From Nitrosomonas communis (lineage in GTDB: Bacteria > Pseudomonadota > Gammaproteobacteria > Burkholderiales > Nitrosomonadaceae): a stretch of DNA of 64,000 nt. Below the pieces are notes generated by a model. That model was not told the origin of the DNA. It saw only the letters and a list, made by a program, of their open reading frames with translations, and did not search any database. Positions 1 to 11,398 of this stretch are shown one piece after another. The position numbers were made by a program, and so were the translations under genes. The stretch lies in the NCBI RefSeq assembly GCF_024102715.1, contig NZ_JAGFJM010000109.1:1-64000 (forward strand), in the 5' to 3' direction. Position 1 is the first letter of the stretch. Each line of letters opens with the position of its first letter.

Positions 1-663
<663 letters not shown>

Positions 664-675
664 CCAGAACCGCCT

Positions 676-704
676 ATAATAGCGATTAATGATCATAGCG
701 TCAA
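676..704 (-). promoter_or_regulatory. Sigma-70 promoter of tRNA-fMet
   Basis: On the minus strand, TTGACG (704-699) and TATTAT (681-676) are separated by exactly 17 bases, and the -10 ends 12 bases before the first tRNA base. Both hexamers match the consensus at five of six positions. Confidence 0.75.
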
Positions 705-707
705 ATT

Positions 708-733
708 ATAATCCTAGAAACCGTAGCTGATCG
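708..733 (+). repeat. Solo terminus of a small dispersed repeat element
   Basis: The sequence ATAATCCTAGAAACCGTAGC closely matches the terminal repeats of the two elements at 47551-47817 and 54252-54491. It is nearly identical to the left end at 47551 apart from small indels. It sits between the tRNA promoter and the 3' end of the RIO kinase gene. No second terminus is visible nearby, so it may be a remnant or a solo end. Confidence 0.45.
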
Positions 734-759
734 CTTAACCAGAAAGCTAATTCCGCGTG

Positions 760-1629
760 CTAATATTGCAATTGACGCCCTGTCCAGCGTTCCTGCTTGT
801 AACGTTGCCAAGCCAGTTCCTTTCTTAACACAGCATTGATGGTGCTCAAAACACTATCCACATTGGCCGGTTTGATCTTCTCTTCAACGTTTCCTGTCAA
901 ATTAACCTCTAAATGCAATTTTCCACGTTGATAAAGCGACCAAATCTCAGAACCATAATCAGTACGAGCAAGTTCCGGAGCAAAACGACTTAAATAAGCA
1001 GTCACATTATCAACATCTCGTTTAAGCATTCTCGCTGCACTGTTATTACTTGCAGCAAAAATTGCCTGAGGAAAATCGATCATGACTAGGCCATGCGCAC
1101 CAATTAAGACATTATATTCGGATAAATCGCCGTGAATGACGCCATAACAAAGCATACGGACAATTTGCCTAATTAAAAAATTATGGTATGTTCTCGCCAG
1201 ATCAGCAGTCAATATTACATCATTCAATCTGGGCGCAACATGGCCATTGCTGTCAGTAATTAGTTCCATTAACAATACGCCTTCAAAGAAGTTATAACAC
1301 TTTGGCGTCCGCACACCTACTGTAGCCAGACGTGACATCGTATCCACTTCTGTGCTTTGCCATGCTTCTTTCTGCGCCAGACGGCCAAAGTAACTTCTTC
1401 TTCGAATGGCTCGCGCCCCTCGGCTACCTCTAATCTGCCTTCCTTCTGTATAACTCACATTGTGGCGAAAATTACGCTTACTAGTTTCCTTGTATACTTT
1501 GGCGCAACGAATATCGCTTCCACAACGTACCACATATACCATTGCCTCCTTGCCATTCATCAGTTGACCAATAACCGAATCAACAAGACCTTCCTCAACC
1601 AGCGGTTCAATTCTTTTGGGGATTTTCAT
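760..1629 (-). CDS. RIO1-family serine/threonine protein kinase
   Basis: A 289-residue protein with the RIO kinase fold signatures. A flexible nucleotide-binding segment (IGQLMNGKEAMVY, residues 20-32) is followed by an ATP-anchoring lysine in CAKVY (about K44). The catalytic loop is HGDLSEYN (166-173, Asp168) and the metal-binding loop is IDFPQ (184-188, Asp185). Archaeal and eukaryotic RIO proteins act in small-subunit ribosome maturation; the bacterial branch is poorly characterised, so substrate and role are not assigned. It stands alone on the minus strand, with no strong Shine-Dalgarno before the ATG. Confidence 0.85.
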   Translation of the reverse strand: MKIPKRIEPLVEEGLVDSVIGQLMNGKEAMVYVVRCGSDIRCAKVYKETSKRNFRHNVSYTEGRQIRGSRGARAIRRRSYFGRLAQKEAWQSTEVDTMSRLATVGVRTPKCYNFFEGVLLMELITDSNGHVAPRLNDVILTADLARTYHNFLIRQIVRMLCYGVIHGDLSEYNVLIGAHGLVMIDFPQAIFAASNNSAARMLKRDVDNVTAYLSRFAPELARTDYGSEIWSLYQRGKLHLEVNLTGNVEEKIKPANVDSVLSTINAVLRKELAWQRYKQERWTGRQLQY

Positions 1630-1715
1630 AAGTTTTTATGTCAGCACGTCAAAACGTCACCTGCTTTCCATACTCCTTTCACATAAATGAATGCTCTCTA
1701 TTCAACGGTGAGAAA

Positions 1716-1937
1716 TCAGGTAGCGGTTACCTCACTTTTCAGCATTGATTGATTTTGCAGATACCTTGCCGATTTGCTTCGATGCCATACCGCATCTTGG
1801 AGCGGCATTTGTTTATCTACAGCAACCCTTTTGCTCGCATCTCTATGAGATGTCGCTTGCTTTCTAATTCTGGTAGAGTTGTCAAGCTTATTTAGCAGCA
1901 TTTGATACAAACTACTTCCGGTGAATTTAAAAAACAT
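1716..1937 (-). CDS. Small hypothetical protein, 73 residues
   Basis: The frame is open further upstream (to 2084), but an AAGGAGG Shine-Dalgarno lies 7 bases before the internal ATG at 1937, which is therefore chosen as the start. The product begins MFFKFTGSSLYQMLL and is otherwise polar and basic, with no domain I recognise. The upstream part of the longer frame reads through a long palindrome at 2033-2064, which also argues against the longer start. Expression seems plausible from the ribosome-binding site alone; function unknown. Confidence 0.45.
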   Translation of the reverse strand: MFFKFTGSSLYQMLLNKLDNSTRIRKQATSHRDASKRVAVDKQMPLQDAVWHRSKSARYLQNQSMLKSEVTAT

Positions 1938-2032
1938 ATCTGCCTCCTTGATGGTGATTGCAATCATTACGATGTTCCCGTAATAATCAACCACATAAAT
2001 TGCATTGTAGAGAGAAAAAAACAGTCTTGGAA

Positions 2033-2064
2033 TGTGACAAATTGCCGCACGGCAATTTGTCACA
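2033..2064. repeat. Perfect 15-bp inverted repeat with 2-base centre
   Basis: TGTGACAAATTGCCG (2033-2047) and its exact reverse complement (2050-2064) are separated by CA. It lies about 95 bases upstream of the small minus-strand gene starting at 1937, so it could be an operator or an extruded hairpin. There is no T-run on either side, so it is not an ordinary terminator. Confidence 0.7.
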
Positions 2065-2085
2065 GCTACTACTTTTACTGACATA

Positions 2086-2110
2086 AAACAACTGCCCCAA
2101 ACAGTTGTTT
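2086..2110. repeat. 9-bp inverted repeat, 7-base loop
   Basis: AAACAACTG (2086-2094) pairs with CAGTTGTTT (2102-2110). It lies 21 bases beyond the longer palindrome at 2033-2064. On the minus strand it is followed by TTTTATG, a weak T-tract. The rest of the 2111-2569 gap contains no gene I can support. Confidence 0.5.
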
Positions 2111-2569
2111 GTGAATGCTAAATCAGCTTGATGACACAATTATTAAGCTTTGGCAGGAGGTTGAAAAATCTATCTGAAACAGTTAATGCAAGGTAAAACA
2201 GGCGAAAAAGCGGTGTTATGTATGATGAATGCGCATCCATTTTTAATATTGCAACAGTAACGCAGACAGCCTTTCAACCGTCTGTTAATCGGTTATGCTC
2301 TACAGCATTGGTTAATTGCGGAGAGCGCATGTTTGCATCATTATTCACAATTCATGGCCTTTGCTACTTGAAAATCCATTTCATTCCTAGTGGAAAAGCA
2401 CCTGCTGAAATGGTATAAAGCCTATCCTAATGAACTTTTATCAATCAGATTCCAGTTCTAAATAGCTAAAGCTTTCTCCTTGACCTGATAAAAAAGCACC
2501 TAGAGGACCGGATCGGGCAGAGGATCATTGATTACGCCCTGTTATCAGGAAATACCACACGCAGAATAT

Positions 2570-4972
2570 ATGACTTCTTTAACAACACCATTGATTCCAG
2601 ACGCAACACAACAGAAAATTATCCAGCTCATTGCAACAGAACTTAACGTTGCATCTTCGCAAATAGCAGCAGCAGTCAACCTGCTCGATAGTGGCGCAAC
2701 TGTGCCCTTCATCGCGCGTTATCGCAAGGAAGCTACCCAAAACCTGGATGACACACAACTACGCTCTATTGAAGAGCGTCTGCAGTATCTGCGCGAACTG
2801 GAAGAACGCCGCCAGACAATCCTGGCTTCGATCGAGGAACAAGGCAAGCTAACAGACGAATTGCGCCAGGCAATCGAACAAGCAGCAACGAAGCAGCTTC
2901 TGGAAGATATTTATCTCCCCTACAAGCCAAAACGCCGCACCCGAGCGCAGATTGCACGCGAGGCAGGACTGGAGCCTTTGGCTGATGCGCTACTACACAA
3001 TCCCACTCTGATTCCTGAGCAGGAAGCTGCCAAATATATCAAAGTGCAGCCAGCCGCTGAGGGCGTGGAAGCAATCAACGTACCCGATGTCAAAACTGCA
3101 CTCGAAGGCGCACGCGACATTCTGGCTGAACATTTTGCCGAAACAGCTGACTTACTCGCCGCTCTCCGAACCAAGCTTTGGCATGAAGGAATCCTGACTT
3201 CCACTGTCATCGCCGGCAAGGAGACGGCAGAAGAAGAAAAATTTCGCGATTACTACGCTTATTCAGAGCCCATTCGCTCGATCCCTTCGCATCGCGCGCT
3301 AGCACTGTTCCGAGGACGCGCCCTAGGAGTACTCAAAATTGACCTCGGTTTGGACGAGGCGTCAGAAGCCATCGTGCCACACCCTTGCGTGGCTATGATC
3401 GCCGCTCATTTCGACATTAAAAATCTGGGACGCAGCGCAGACAAATGGCTTCTGGATGTTTGCCAATGGACCTGGCGCGTCAAGACACACCTGCATTTGA
3501 GCACGGAACTGCTGTTGCAATTGCGCGAAGCAGCCGAAGCAGAGGCAATCAAAATTTTCAGCCGCAACCTGCGTGAATTACTGCTCGCCGCCCCAGCCGG
3601 TCCCAAGGCGGTGCTCGGCCTCGATCCGGGTTACCGTACCGGCTGCAAAGTAGCGGTCGTCGATGCAACCGGAAAACTGTTGGAAACCGGTACCATCTAC
3701 CCGCATCAACCACGCAACGACTGGCAAGAATCACTCGCAATCCTCGCACAAATAGTGATCCGGCATAATGTTGAATTGATTTCGATCGGTAATGGCACCG
3801 CCAGCCGTGAAACGGATAAATTAGCTGCTGAGGTCATCAAGCTGATAGCAGAACAAAAGCCGGAACTTAAAGTTGCCAAAATCGTCGTGAGCGAAGCCGG
3901 TGCTTCGGTCTATTCCGCTTCAGCCTTTGCTGCAGCCGAATTTCCCGATCTAGATGTGAGTCTGCGCGGCGCCGTGTCCATTGCCAGGCGTTTGCAGGAC
4001 CCGCTGGCTGAACTCGTCAAAATCGAACCGAAATCGATTGGTGTCGGCCAATATCAACACGATGTCAACCAGCGTATCTTGGCGCGCTCGCTCGATGCCA
4101 CCGTGGAGGACTGTGTCAATGCAGTCGGTGTCGATGTCAACACCGCATCGGCGCCCTTGCTGGCGCAGGTTTCCGGTTTAAACCGCGTACTGGCACAAAA
4201 CATTGTGGAATATCGCGACAACCATGGCCCCTTCCTGAATCGACAAACGATCCGCAAAGTGCCACGCGTCGGCGAAAAAACCTTTGAACAAGCAGCAGGC
4301 TTTTTACGCATCAGCGATGGTGATAATCCACTGGATCGATCAGCCGTTCACCCGGAAGCCTATCCTGTGGTCGAACGCATTCTCACACGTTTGAAAAAAG
4401 GCATCGAACACGTCATGGGCCGGCCGGAAATATTGAAAGGTCTCTCCCCCAACGAATTTACCGATGATACCTTTGGCCTGCCGACCGTTCAGGATATCCT
4501 CACAGAATTGGAAAAACCCGGACGCGATCCACGGCCGGAATTCAAAACAGCCGTCTTTCAGGAAGGCATCGAAACACTTGCAGACCTGCAACCCGGCATG
4601 GTCCTCGAAGGTGTCGTCACCAACGTGGCCGCCTTTGGCGCCTTCGTCGATATCGGTGTGCATCAGGATGGCCTCGTACACGTCTCAGCCCTGGCAAACA
4701 AATTCGTCAAGGATCCCCATCAAGTTGTCAAACCTGGCCAAATTGTCAAGATCAAAGTGCTGGAAGTCGATGCAGCCAGGCAGCGTATCAGCCTGACCAT
4801 GCGCCTGGACGATAAGACGGACACTTCCTCCGCTGACGCTGATACGCGCAATACCCGATTCCAGGAAACGCGCAAACGGCAATCGCGTGACTCGCAACAA
4901 AAGACCTCCCGTAAACCTGAACCAGTCAGCACATTTGCACTGGCACTGGCACGTGCCAAGGAAAAGAAGTAG
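2570..4972 (+). CDS. tex: Tex-family transcription accessory / RNA-binding protein
   Basis: An 800-residue protein with the usual Tex order: N-terminal helical Tex domain, a YqgF/RNase H-like domain beginning near residue 345 (GLDPGYRTG), helix-hairpin-helix repeats (about 480-570, ending in [19 protein letters not shown]), and a C-terminal S1 RNA-binding domain (about 670-745, [17 protein letters not shown]). A basic, low-complexity tail follows. Tex binds nucleic acid and affects transcription in several bacteria. The frame could also start at a TTG at 2528, but that adds 14 residues outside the family; the ATG is preferred. It is apparently monocistronic. Confidence 0.95.
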   Translation: MTSLTTPLIPDATQQKIIQLIATELNVASSQIAAAVNLLDSGATVPFIARYRKEATQNLDDTQLRSIEERLQYLRELEERRQTILASIEEQGKLTDELRQAIEQAATKQLLEDIYLPYKPKRRTRAQIAREAGLEPLADALLHNPTLIPEQEAAKYIKVQPAAEGVEAINVPDVKTALEGARDILAEHFAETADLLAALRTKLWHEGILTSTVIAGKETAEEEKFRDYYAYSEPIRSIPSHRALALFRGRALGVLKIDLGLDEASEAIVPHPCVAMIAAHFDIKNLGRSADKWLLDVCQWTWRVKTHLHLSTELLLQLREAAEAEAIKIFSRNLRELLLAAPAGPKAVLGLDPGYRTGCKVAVVDATGKLLETGTIYPHQPRNDWQESLAILAQIVIRHNVELISIGNGTASRETDKLAAEVIKLIAEQKPELKVAKIVVSEAGASVYSASAFAAAEFPDLDVSLRGAVSIARRLQDPLAELVKIEPKSIGVGQYQHDVNQRILARSLDATVEDCVNAVGVDVNTASAPLLAQVSGLNRVLAQNIVEYRDNHGPFLNRQTIRKVPRVGEKTFEQAAGFLRISDGDNPLDRSAVHPEAYPVVERILTRLKKGIEHVMGRPEILKGLSPNEFTDDTFGLPTVQDILTELEKPGRDPRPEFKTAVFQEGIETLADLQPGMVLEGVVTNVAAFGAFVDIGVHQDGLVHVSALANKFVKDPHQVVKPGQIVKIKVLEVDAARQRISLTMRLDDKTDTSSADADTRNTRFQETRKRQSRDSQQKTSRKPEPVSTFALALARAKEKK

Positions 4973-5149
4973 GAGAAATTTCTGATGCTATGTTTTATTA
5001 ATGAGAGGATAGATCGCTCCAGTAAAGACTTTACCGTTCACACTGGCTTGTTTCTCATGGATCAATTCATCATACTTATTTGTCGATCTAACAAAGTTTG
5101 TTATGATGCAGACTGAATTGATTCAATTCCATAAAACAAAGAGGAGAGC

Positions 5150-5257
5150 ATGAGTATTACTGTAAGGGATCTCATTTTTGACGTAATATCTATGTCATTT
5201 TGGAGGCGTAGCCTTAATTCATCGATACCCAGAAATCTATCGCTGACGGATTATTGA
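5150..5257 (+). CDS. Possible 35-residue small ORF in the tex-exoD gap
   Basis: Within the 320-base gap, ATG at 5150 follows AAAGAGGAGAG, a good ribosome-binding site, and opens a 35-codon frame (MSITVRDLIFDVISMSF...). No homologous family is recognised, and a frame this short can arise by chance. Nothing else in 4973-5294 can be supported. Confidence 0.22.
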   Translation: MSITVRDLIFDVISMSFWRRSLNSSIPRNLSLTDY

Positions 5258-5294
5258 GATCTAAAAAGCCATACTGGCACAAATACTCCCCTCC

Positions 5295-5936
5295 ATGACT
5301 CAAGTCGAAACACATGATCCGAGCCGAAAGCTTTCAGCTACGCTGGTAAGCGTGGCGGATTCGCTGCCAGGTGAATCAGTTATGTTGCGGGATTTGCTTG
5401 AACTGATTGGCGAACAGGGATTGCTCCTGCTCTGCATCTTCCTTAGCCTGCCTTTCCTCCTGCCCGTTTCCATTCCTGGCGTCAGCACCGTGTTCGGCCT
5501 GACGATTATCCTCATCGGCGCGGGCGTGACTTTCAATCGATTGCCGTTGCTGCCCCGCCAGATTCTTGATCGGCCACTATCGACTGACTACCTGAAAGAT
5601 GTCTTCCGGCGTGGCGCCAGCATCATTGAACGCATCGAGCACTTGATCAGGCCACGCTGGCTCGTATTGTCTGGCAGCGCCGCCATCAATTTTTTCAACG
5701 GCGCAGCCCTGACCTTCGGCGGTATCCTGCTCATCTTCCCACTCGGCCTTGTCCCGTTCTCGAATACGCTACCGGCAATAGCAATTCTCTTCCTCGCAGT
5801 TGGAATGTTGGAGCGCGACGGACTCTTCATCGTCATGGGTTACTTGATGAACGTCGCTACGATCATCTACTTCAGCGCACTCGCCGTAGGCGTACTACTT
5901 ACCGGTGAGAGCATTCGCAGTTTGATTGGCCAGTGA
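5295..5936 (+). CDS. ExoD-like inner-membrane protein
   Basis: A 213-residue protein with several long hydrophobic segments (about 43-82, 120-150 and 155-205). The early motif SVMLRDLLELIGEQGLLLL and the following FLLPVSIPGVSTVFGL stretch are typical of the ExoD family (named after exopolysaccharide synthesis in rhizobia). Molecular function is unknown for the family. No exopolysaccharide genes lie nearby. It is convergent with the helicase pseudogene downstream. Confidence 0.8.
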   Translation: MTQVETHDPSRKLSATLVSVADSLPGESVMLRDLLELIGEQGLLLLCIFLSLPFLLPVSIPGVSTVFGLTIILIGAGVTFNRLPLLPRQILDRPLSTDYLKDVFRRGASIIERIEHLIRPRWLVLSGSAAINFFNGAALTFGGILLIFPLGLVPFSNTLPAIAILFLAVGMLERDGLFIVMGYLMNVATIIYFSALAVGVLLTGESIRSLIGQ

Positions 5937-6164
5937 TTGCTTAGGAACAATGGGAGATAGATCTAGGGAATTCCCGCAAAATATTCATAAGATTATTGAG
6001 ATTGCACCCAATCATCAGATAGCTTTTCGACTAGCGGCATTTCGCCGCCCTCCACAAGAATCGGCACGACAGGGATATTCTGTTTCAGGGAATGTTCCCA
6101 CTAATTGACCAATTTAGCTGCCATCTTATCAAACCCTCTCAGGTTCAAAAAACAAAATAATTTT

Positions 6165-9110
6165 TTACCTCAAACTAAACACATCTTTGAGTTCTGCATT
6201 GCTCAGATGGCCGATCCATTTTTCTCCGACTTCGACAGTTAGCTCAGCTAGATTGCGTTTGGATTGAATCATATCGTTGATGCGTTCCTCGAACGTGGCA
6301 CGGGTGATCAGGCGGTGTACCTGTACATTATGTTGCTGACCAATCCGGTAGGCCCGGTCGGTTGCTTGTGCCTCGACTGCAGGATTCCACCACAAATCGA
6401 AATGAATGACATTATTAGCCGCTGTCAGGTTAAGGCCGGTACCACCCGCCTTTAATGACAGCAGAAAGATGCGTTCGGTGCGGTCATTTTGAAAGCGCTC
6501 CACCATGGTATCGCGTGATTTCCGTGCGATACCGCCGTGCAAGAATTGAGGCTCGCGTCCGAACCGTGCTCTGATCCATGCCGCCAGTAAATCTCCTGCT
6601 TCACGAAATTGTGTAATACCAGTACTTTTTCATGGGCCGCCAGAATGGGTTCAAGCAGGTCGAGAAACCGTTCCGCTTTGCCGGACAAGTTTGCGTCGTT
6701 ATCTCCCTGCTTGAGATACTGCAGCGGATGATTACAGATTTGCTTCAAAGCCAGGATCATTTGCAAAATCAATCCTTCGCGCTTGAAAGTATCCGATTCG
6801 CCGTTGATGACTTGCAAGGCTTCCCGCACGACGGATTCATACAAGGCTGCCTGTTTCTTCGTTAACTCACAGTATTGATTCTGCTCGATCTTGTCCGGCA
6901 GGTCGCTGATAATGTTTTTGTCTGATTTAAGTCGCCGCAGCAAGAATAGACTGGTGATGCGCTTGAAACGCTGCGCCACGTGTTGATCATGGTGATTTTG
7001 TATCGGTACGGCAAACTCTTTGGTGAAATGAGTGAGATTACCCAGAAAGCCGCGATTGGCAAAATCCATGATGCTCCAGTATTCGGTTAGCCGGTTTTCA
7101 ACTGGTGTGCCCGTCAAGGCAACGAAAGCAGACGCAGGGATGGATTTAACAGCCTTGGTTTGTGCCGCAGCAGCATTTTTGATGTTCTGAGCTTCATCAG
7201 CAATGACGATGCGCCAGGGGAGTTTCTTAAGCTTGGCCAGATCAGTACGTACCATGCCGTAGGTGGTCAGCAGCACATCCGCGCCTTCATATGCCAGCAC
7301 ACGCTCCGCACCGTGAAAAATAGCTACCCTCATAGTCGGTGCAAAACGTGCAATCTCTTTGCTCCAGTTGGTAAGCAAACTGGTGGGCACAATCACCAGC
7401 TCTCTTGCCTCATTCAGGCTGCCTTCCTCCTTGAGCTTCAGCAAAGTGACAATCACCTGTAGCATCTTGCCCAATCCCATGTCATCGGCAATGACGCTGC
7501 CAAATCCGGCCAGAATATTGCGATACAGCCAGGCATAGCCGCGTTCCTGATACGGTCGCAAGGTTGCATTGAGTGCGCGGGGCAGCGGTACACTGCCGAT
7601 TTCAGTGAGCTTGCAAATAATATCCCGTGCAGTTGGGTCGAGGGTGACGGGTGTGCCGGAATATTCCTCGCTCAATGCGATGCGCAGCAGTTCAGCCGGG
7701 GTGATGGGGGGCGGTTTTTCCAGTTGCAGGCGTAACCGTTTAATGTCGGCAGGCTCGAGATAGACATATTCGCCCTTGAAGCACACGATGCCATGGGCAT
7801 CTTTGACCAATTCCTCAAACTCAGCCCGAGTAAGTTGAGTGGGGCCAATCGCCACCGTCCAGTCAAAACCAAAAATATCATTCGCATTGAGAAAGCCAGT
7901 ACTGCCGGTATTCTTACCGGATAGCTTCATCGATAACCGGGGCCGCAGGATATGGTCGAGCGCCTTGGGAAGCAATGCGCGTATCCCAAGTAACCGGATA
8001 ATCGGCAACGTATCGAACAGAAAGGCAGGGAGCGCTTCAGTGCTCAGCGTAATCGGAGCAGTAGCGCCCGCACTGATATAGGGGTTGAAGGCAGGAAAAA
8101 ATTCTGCGAGCAATGATACCGTTTGCAACACACCATAGCGATTTGTCTGCCAGGCGTTATGTCAGCAAAGAGGCAAGTGGTACGGGTTCTTGCAAGGGGT
8201 GGTCGCGCGCGACTACACCCAGCGATAAGCTGAACCCTGCACCGTTATCTTCAAACTGCAATACCGGCACATAAGCTTGCTGGCCAATATGAAAGCGCGA
8301 TAACCACAACTGCACACCAGAAGCTACTTCGCCCTCGCCTGGCCCATCGAAGCGGGCATGACTACGACCAAAAAAGAGATCAAGCAGTTTGTTGCCATAC
8401 GCTTTCTCGTTGTGAACCTCTCCCCAAACATGAGTAAACTCACTGAGAAATAAGCTGCATAATGCAATGGCTTGTACTTCGCCGGAGAGACGGGTTTCTT
8501 TTTTGCCGCTGCGATAAGCCAGCAATCCGGTTGGCAAAAGTGCTGCCAGTCGATTGATCAAGTCTTTGACAATCTCATCCAGCATCGCAGGTAACCAACG
8601 CAAGCCTATTTCTGCTGTTTCCAATTTGCCCGCTCGGAATACTTGCGGCAAGACCGCACCTTGTGCCAATAAATGCAGGCTCGCCATACGGACATGATAT
8701 AAAGCCGCAACTTCCGGCTGGAGATCGGGCAAATCAGCCTCGGCAAGCTGCTGCAGCGCAGATACCCAGTCCATCCAGCGCACCTGCACCGCTAATCCGG
8801 CAACGACAGGCTGATAGGTACTATCAAGCACAACATGCGGTTTATCTGCTGGGGTAGTGATTATTGAGCGGCTATCATCCGATGATGCTGCCGTTTTAAG
8901 CGCAAGGCGGACTTGTTTGATGACCCGCTTCATCACTTTTTCGTACGTGACACGAAAATCGCCCTGCTGAAAGAAAGCAGGCCTCGCAGGCAATACGCTT
9001 AACAGGGAAGCAGCAAGATCAGGCAAAAGGGAATAATCGAGTAAACCATAGTCTTCCAGATCAGCTATATCCTGCGCTAGGACTGCCTGCTGATGCGTCT
9101 GATTCAGCAA
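6165..9110 (-). pseudogene. SNF2-family helicase, broken by two frameshifts and a Walker A substitution
   Basis: Three consecutive minus-strand frames together make one SNF2/RapA-like helicase of about 980 residues. The first (9110-8157) is the N-terminal region. The second (from about 8150) has the ATPase lobe with IVIADEAQNIKN. The third (to 6165) has the helicase C-lobe (HFDLWWNPAVEAQATDRAYRIGQ begins as in the family). Between the first and second frames one base must be skipped, near 8150 (LLT then NAWQTNRYG). Near 6616 one base is missing, after KVLV, where TQFREAGDLLAAW resumes in another frame. The ATPase P-loop reads DDMGLGKMLQ, with Met in place of the usual Thr. Two frameshifts plus an active-site change argue for real decay rather than sequencing error. 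Confidence 0.85.
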
Positions 9111-9187
9111 GGTTTGAAGTGGCTCTCACTCTGCAATCGAACAAGCGCTTGCGAATTATTGGCTCGGGCGAAAAGCTGAGTTGCGCC

Positions 9188-10298
9188 TCAAATCTCGACT
9201 CCTTGCTTCAGACTGGCCTCAATGAATTCATCCAGATCGCCATCGAGTACTGCTTGAGTATTGCCGATTTCAACATTGGTCCGTAAATCCTTGATACGGG
9301 ATTGGTCCAGTACATAAGAACGAATCTGATAACCCCAGGCAATATCGGTCTTGGCATCCTCTACTGCTTGCTTGGTTTCATTACGCTTGCGCAGTTCTGC
9401 CTCATAAAGACGCGATTTCAGCATGGCCATGGCATCGGCTTTATTCCGATGTTGCGAGCGACCACTTTGACATTGCACCACGATATTGGTAGGAAGGTGC
9501 GTAATCCGCACCGCTGAATCGGTCTTATTGATATGCTGACCACCTGCCCCGGAAGCGCGGAAAGTATCAATACGCAAATCGGCGGGATTGATATCGATGT
9601 CGATACTATCATCCACTTCCGGGTAAACGAACACGCTGGCGAAAGAGGTATGCCGGCGGTTACCCGAATCGAACGGCGATTTACGCACGAGGCGATGCAC
9701 CCCTGTTTCAGTTCGTAGATAACCATAGGCATATTCACCGCTTACTTTGAGCGTGGCACTTTTAATGCCTGCGGTATCGCCCGCAGACTCTTCCAACACT
9801 TCCACGTCAAAACCACGGCGCTCGCAATAGCGCAAATACATTCGCTCCAGCATGGATGCCCAATCCTGTGCCTCAGTTCCCCCCGAACCTGATTGAATAT
9901 TGACAAAACAATTACTGGGGTCCATCGGATTTGCAAACATGCGGCGGAATTCCATAGCCGCTACCGTTTCCTCGATCTGTATTACGTCGGAAACGATGCT
10001 TTGTAAGGTTGCTTCATCATTTTCTTCTTTCGCAATCTGCAACAGCTCATTGGCATCCTGCAATTGCCGCCCGATCGTCTCGAGTGCCAACACTACACTT
10101 TCTAGCGTCTTTTTTTCACGCCCCAACTCCTGGACGCGCTGGGCATCGTTCCAGATAGACGGATCTTCTGCCTGCCGTGTGACTTCAGTCAGACGTAACT
10201 TCTTGCTATCAAAGTCAAAGATACCTCCGTAATGCCTTTTCTCGGTCATCAAGATCATCCAACTGATGAGTCAGGGTATTAAGTTGTTCAGCATCCAT
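9188..10298 (-). CDS. prfB: Peptide chain release factor 2, with programmed +1 frameshift
   Basis: RF2 recognises UGA and UAA stop codons. Translation starts at the ATG at 10298 ([12 protein letters not shown]), runs 27 codons to CTT, meets an in-frame TGA at 10217-10215, then continues in the +1 frame at GAC to 9188. The product is about 369 residues, normal for RF2. It carries the SPF recognition motif (RKSPFDSGN, about residue 205) and the catalytic GGQ ([12 protein letters not shown], about residue 249). The downstream frame alone has no RF2-like start. lysS, often next to prfB, is not present here. Confidence 0.97.
10214..10229 (-). promoter_or_regulatory. prfB programmed +1 frameshift site
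   Basis: The minus strand reads CGGAGGTATCTTTGAC: an internal Shine-Dalgarno-like GGAGG three bases before the CTT slippery codon, then TGA followed by C, a poor termination context. This is the classical autoregulatory site, where low RF2 favours frameshifting and so more RF2. Confidence 0.95.
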
Positions 10299-10595
10299 AT
10301 ACTATCCAAAGAATGTTTATCAAATAAATCCGGTTATTGTAGCGTTATTTGATCCAAATTGCCTGGTTGCAAGGTGAAATCATTTCCGACTGCAATGTGC
10401 CTTTCAAATGAGTAATGAAGCGCCGTATGTCCAGATATGAACCGCTATTATGCATATGAAATTTTGCCAATTGAGAAACGATTGTTATGATAGTAAGTGC
10501 TCCTTATTACACAGTATCGCGCTTCTGACCATTTTAAAAATTTGAAACAATATTTAAAATCTGACATAAAGTTAATCTCTTTACGTTCAATCTGA

Positions 10596-11207
10596 ATGAA
10601 GGCGCTATTTGACAACTGGCACAATTTGATAAAGATGATGATAAGATCAAGAATCAAATTCTTTAAAGCAAAATCAGTTTGTAACTTATTTGCAACCAAG
10701 TTTGTGGTATTGCAAAAATCCAGTAAGTTACTCCTTTTAAACTGTAGCGGAATATTAGTATTACTGATCCCCATCTTATTCAGTGGCTGCTCTGCTCCCG
10801 TAAAAACTCCCACACCATCAGTATCCCGTTCCCATCAAAATGCACCATACAACAGGCCCTACAAAGTTCGAGGTAAAACATACTACCCGATGCCTTCCGC
10901 AGTTGGTTATAGCGAGAAGGGCATTGCTTCATGGTATGGCGCAGAATCAGGCAACCGCACTGCGATGGGCACACGTTTTTATCCTCAAGGGTTGACAGCC
11001 GCGCATAAAACCCTCCCCTTACCCACCAAAGTAAGAGTTACCAACCTGCGTAATGGCCGTGCTGTTGATGTCATTGTCAACGATCGCGGTCCCTTCAAGA
11101 AAAACAGATTGATTGATCTCTCGCATGGCGCAGCCAAAAGGATTGGTTTACGTGGACTGACTGAAGTCAAAGTGGAATACCTCAAGAGCATGGCCAGCAA
11201 TCCATAG
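10596..11207 (+). CDS. rlpA: RlpA-like septal ring lytic transglycosylase, lipoprotein
   Basis: A double-psi beta-barrel protein of the RlpA family: GIASWYGAESGNRTAMGTRF, then LTAAHKTLPLPTKVRVTNL and VDVIVNDRGPF. A lipobox LFSGC after a hydrophobic stretch indicates outer-membrane lipoprotein processing. There is no C-terminal SPOR domain, unlike E. coli RlpA. The open frame has about 66 residues before the lipobox Cys, long for a signal peptide. The true start may be the GTG at 10704 or a nearby TTG, giving a normal signal of about 27-30 residues; no strong ribosome-binding site decides it. Confidence 0.88.
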   Translation: MKALFDNWHNLIKMMIRSRIKFFKAKSVCNLFATKFVVLQKSSKLLLLNCSGILVLLIPILFSGCSAPVKTPTPSVSRSHQNAPYNRPYKVRGKTYYPMPSAVGYSEKGIASWYGAESGNRTAMGTRFYPQGLTAAHKTLPLPTKVRVTNLRNGRAVDVIVNDRGPFKKNRLIDLSHGAAKRIGLRGLTEVKVEYLKSMASNP

Positions 11208-11398
11208 CACCTGGCCCACCCAGTCTACGGAAATGAACGCGTTGGTATAGACATTCTGCCGCCCTAGTATGGCAAGGTTGAGTTTCATCTAAATGAAGTA
11301 CAGAGTAGATATTATTCAGCTTATGAGTAGCAAATCATTTTTTATGATATAAACCTGCTATTTTCTGATAAGCACTACAGCAAAAATTTTAATTTGAG

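Noticed and set aside
2218..2418. 66-codon plus-strand frame upstream of tex
   Set aside because: No ribosome-binding site, no recognisable family and a cysteine-rich random-looking composition.
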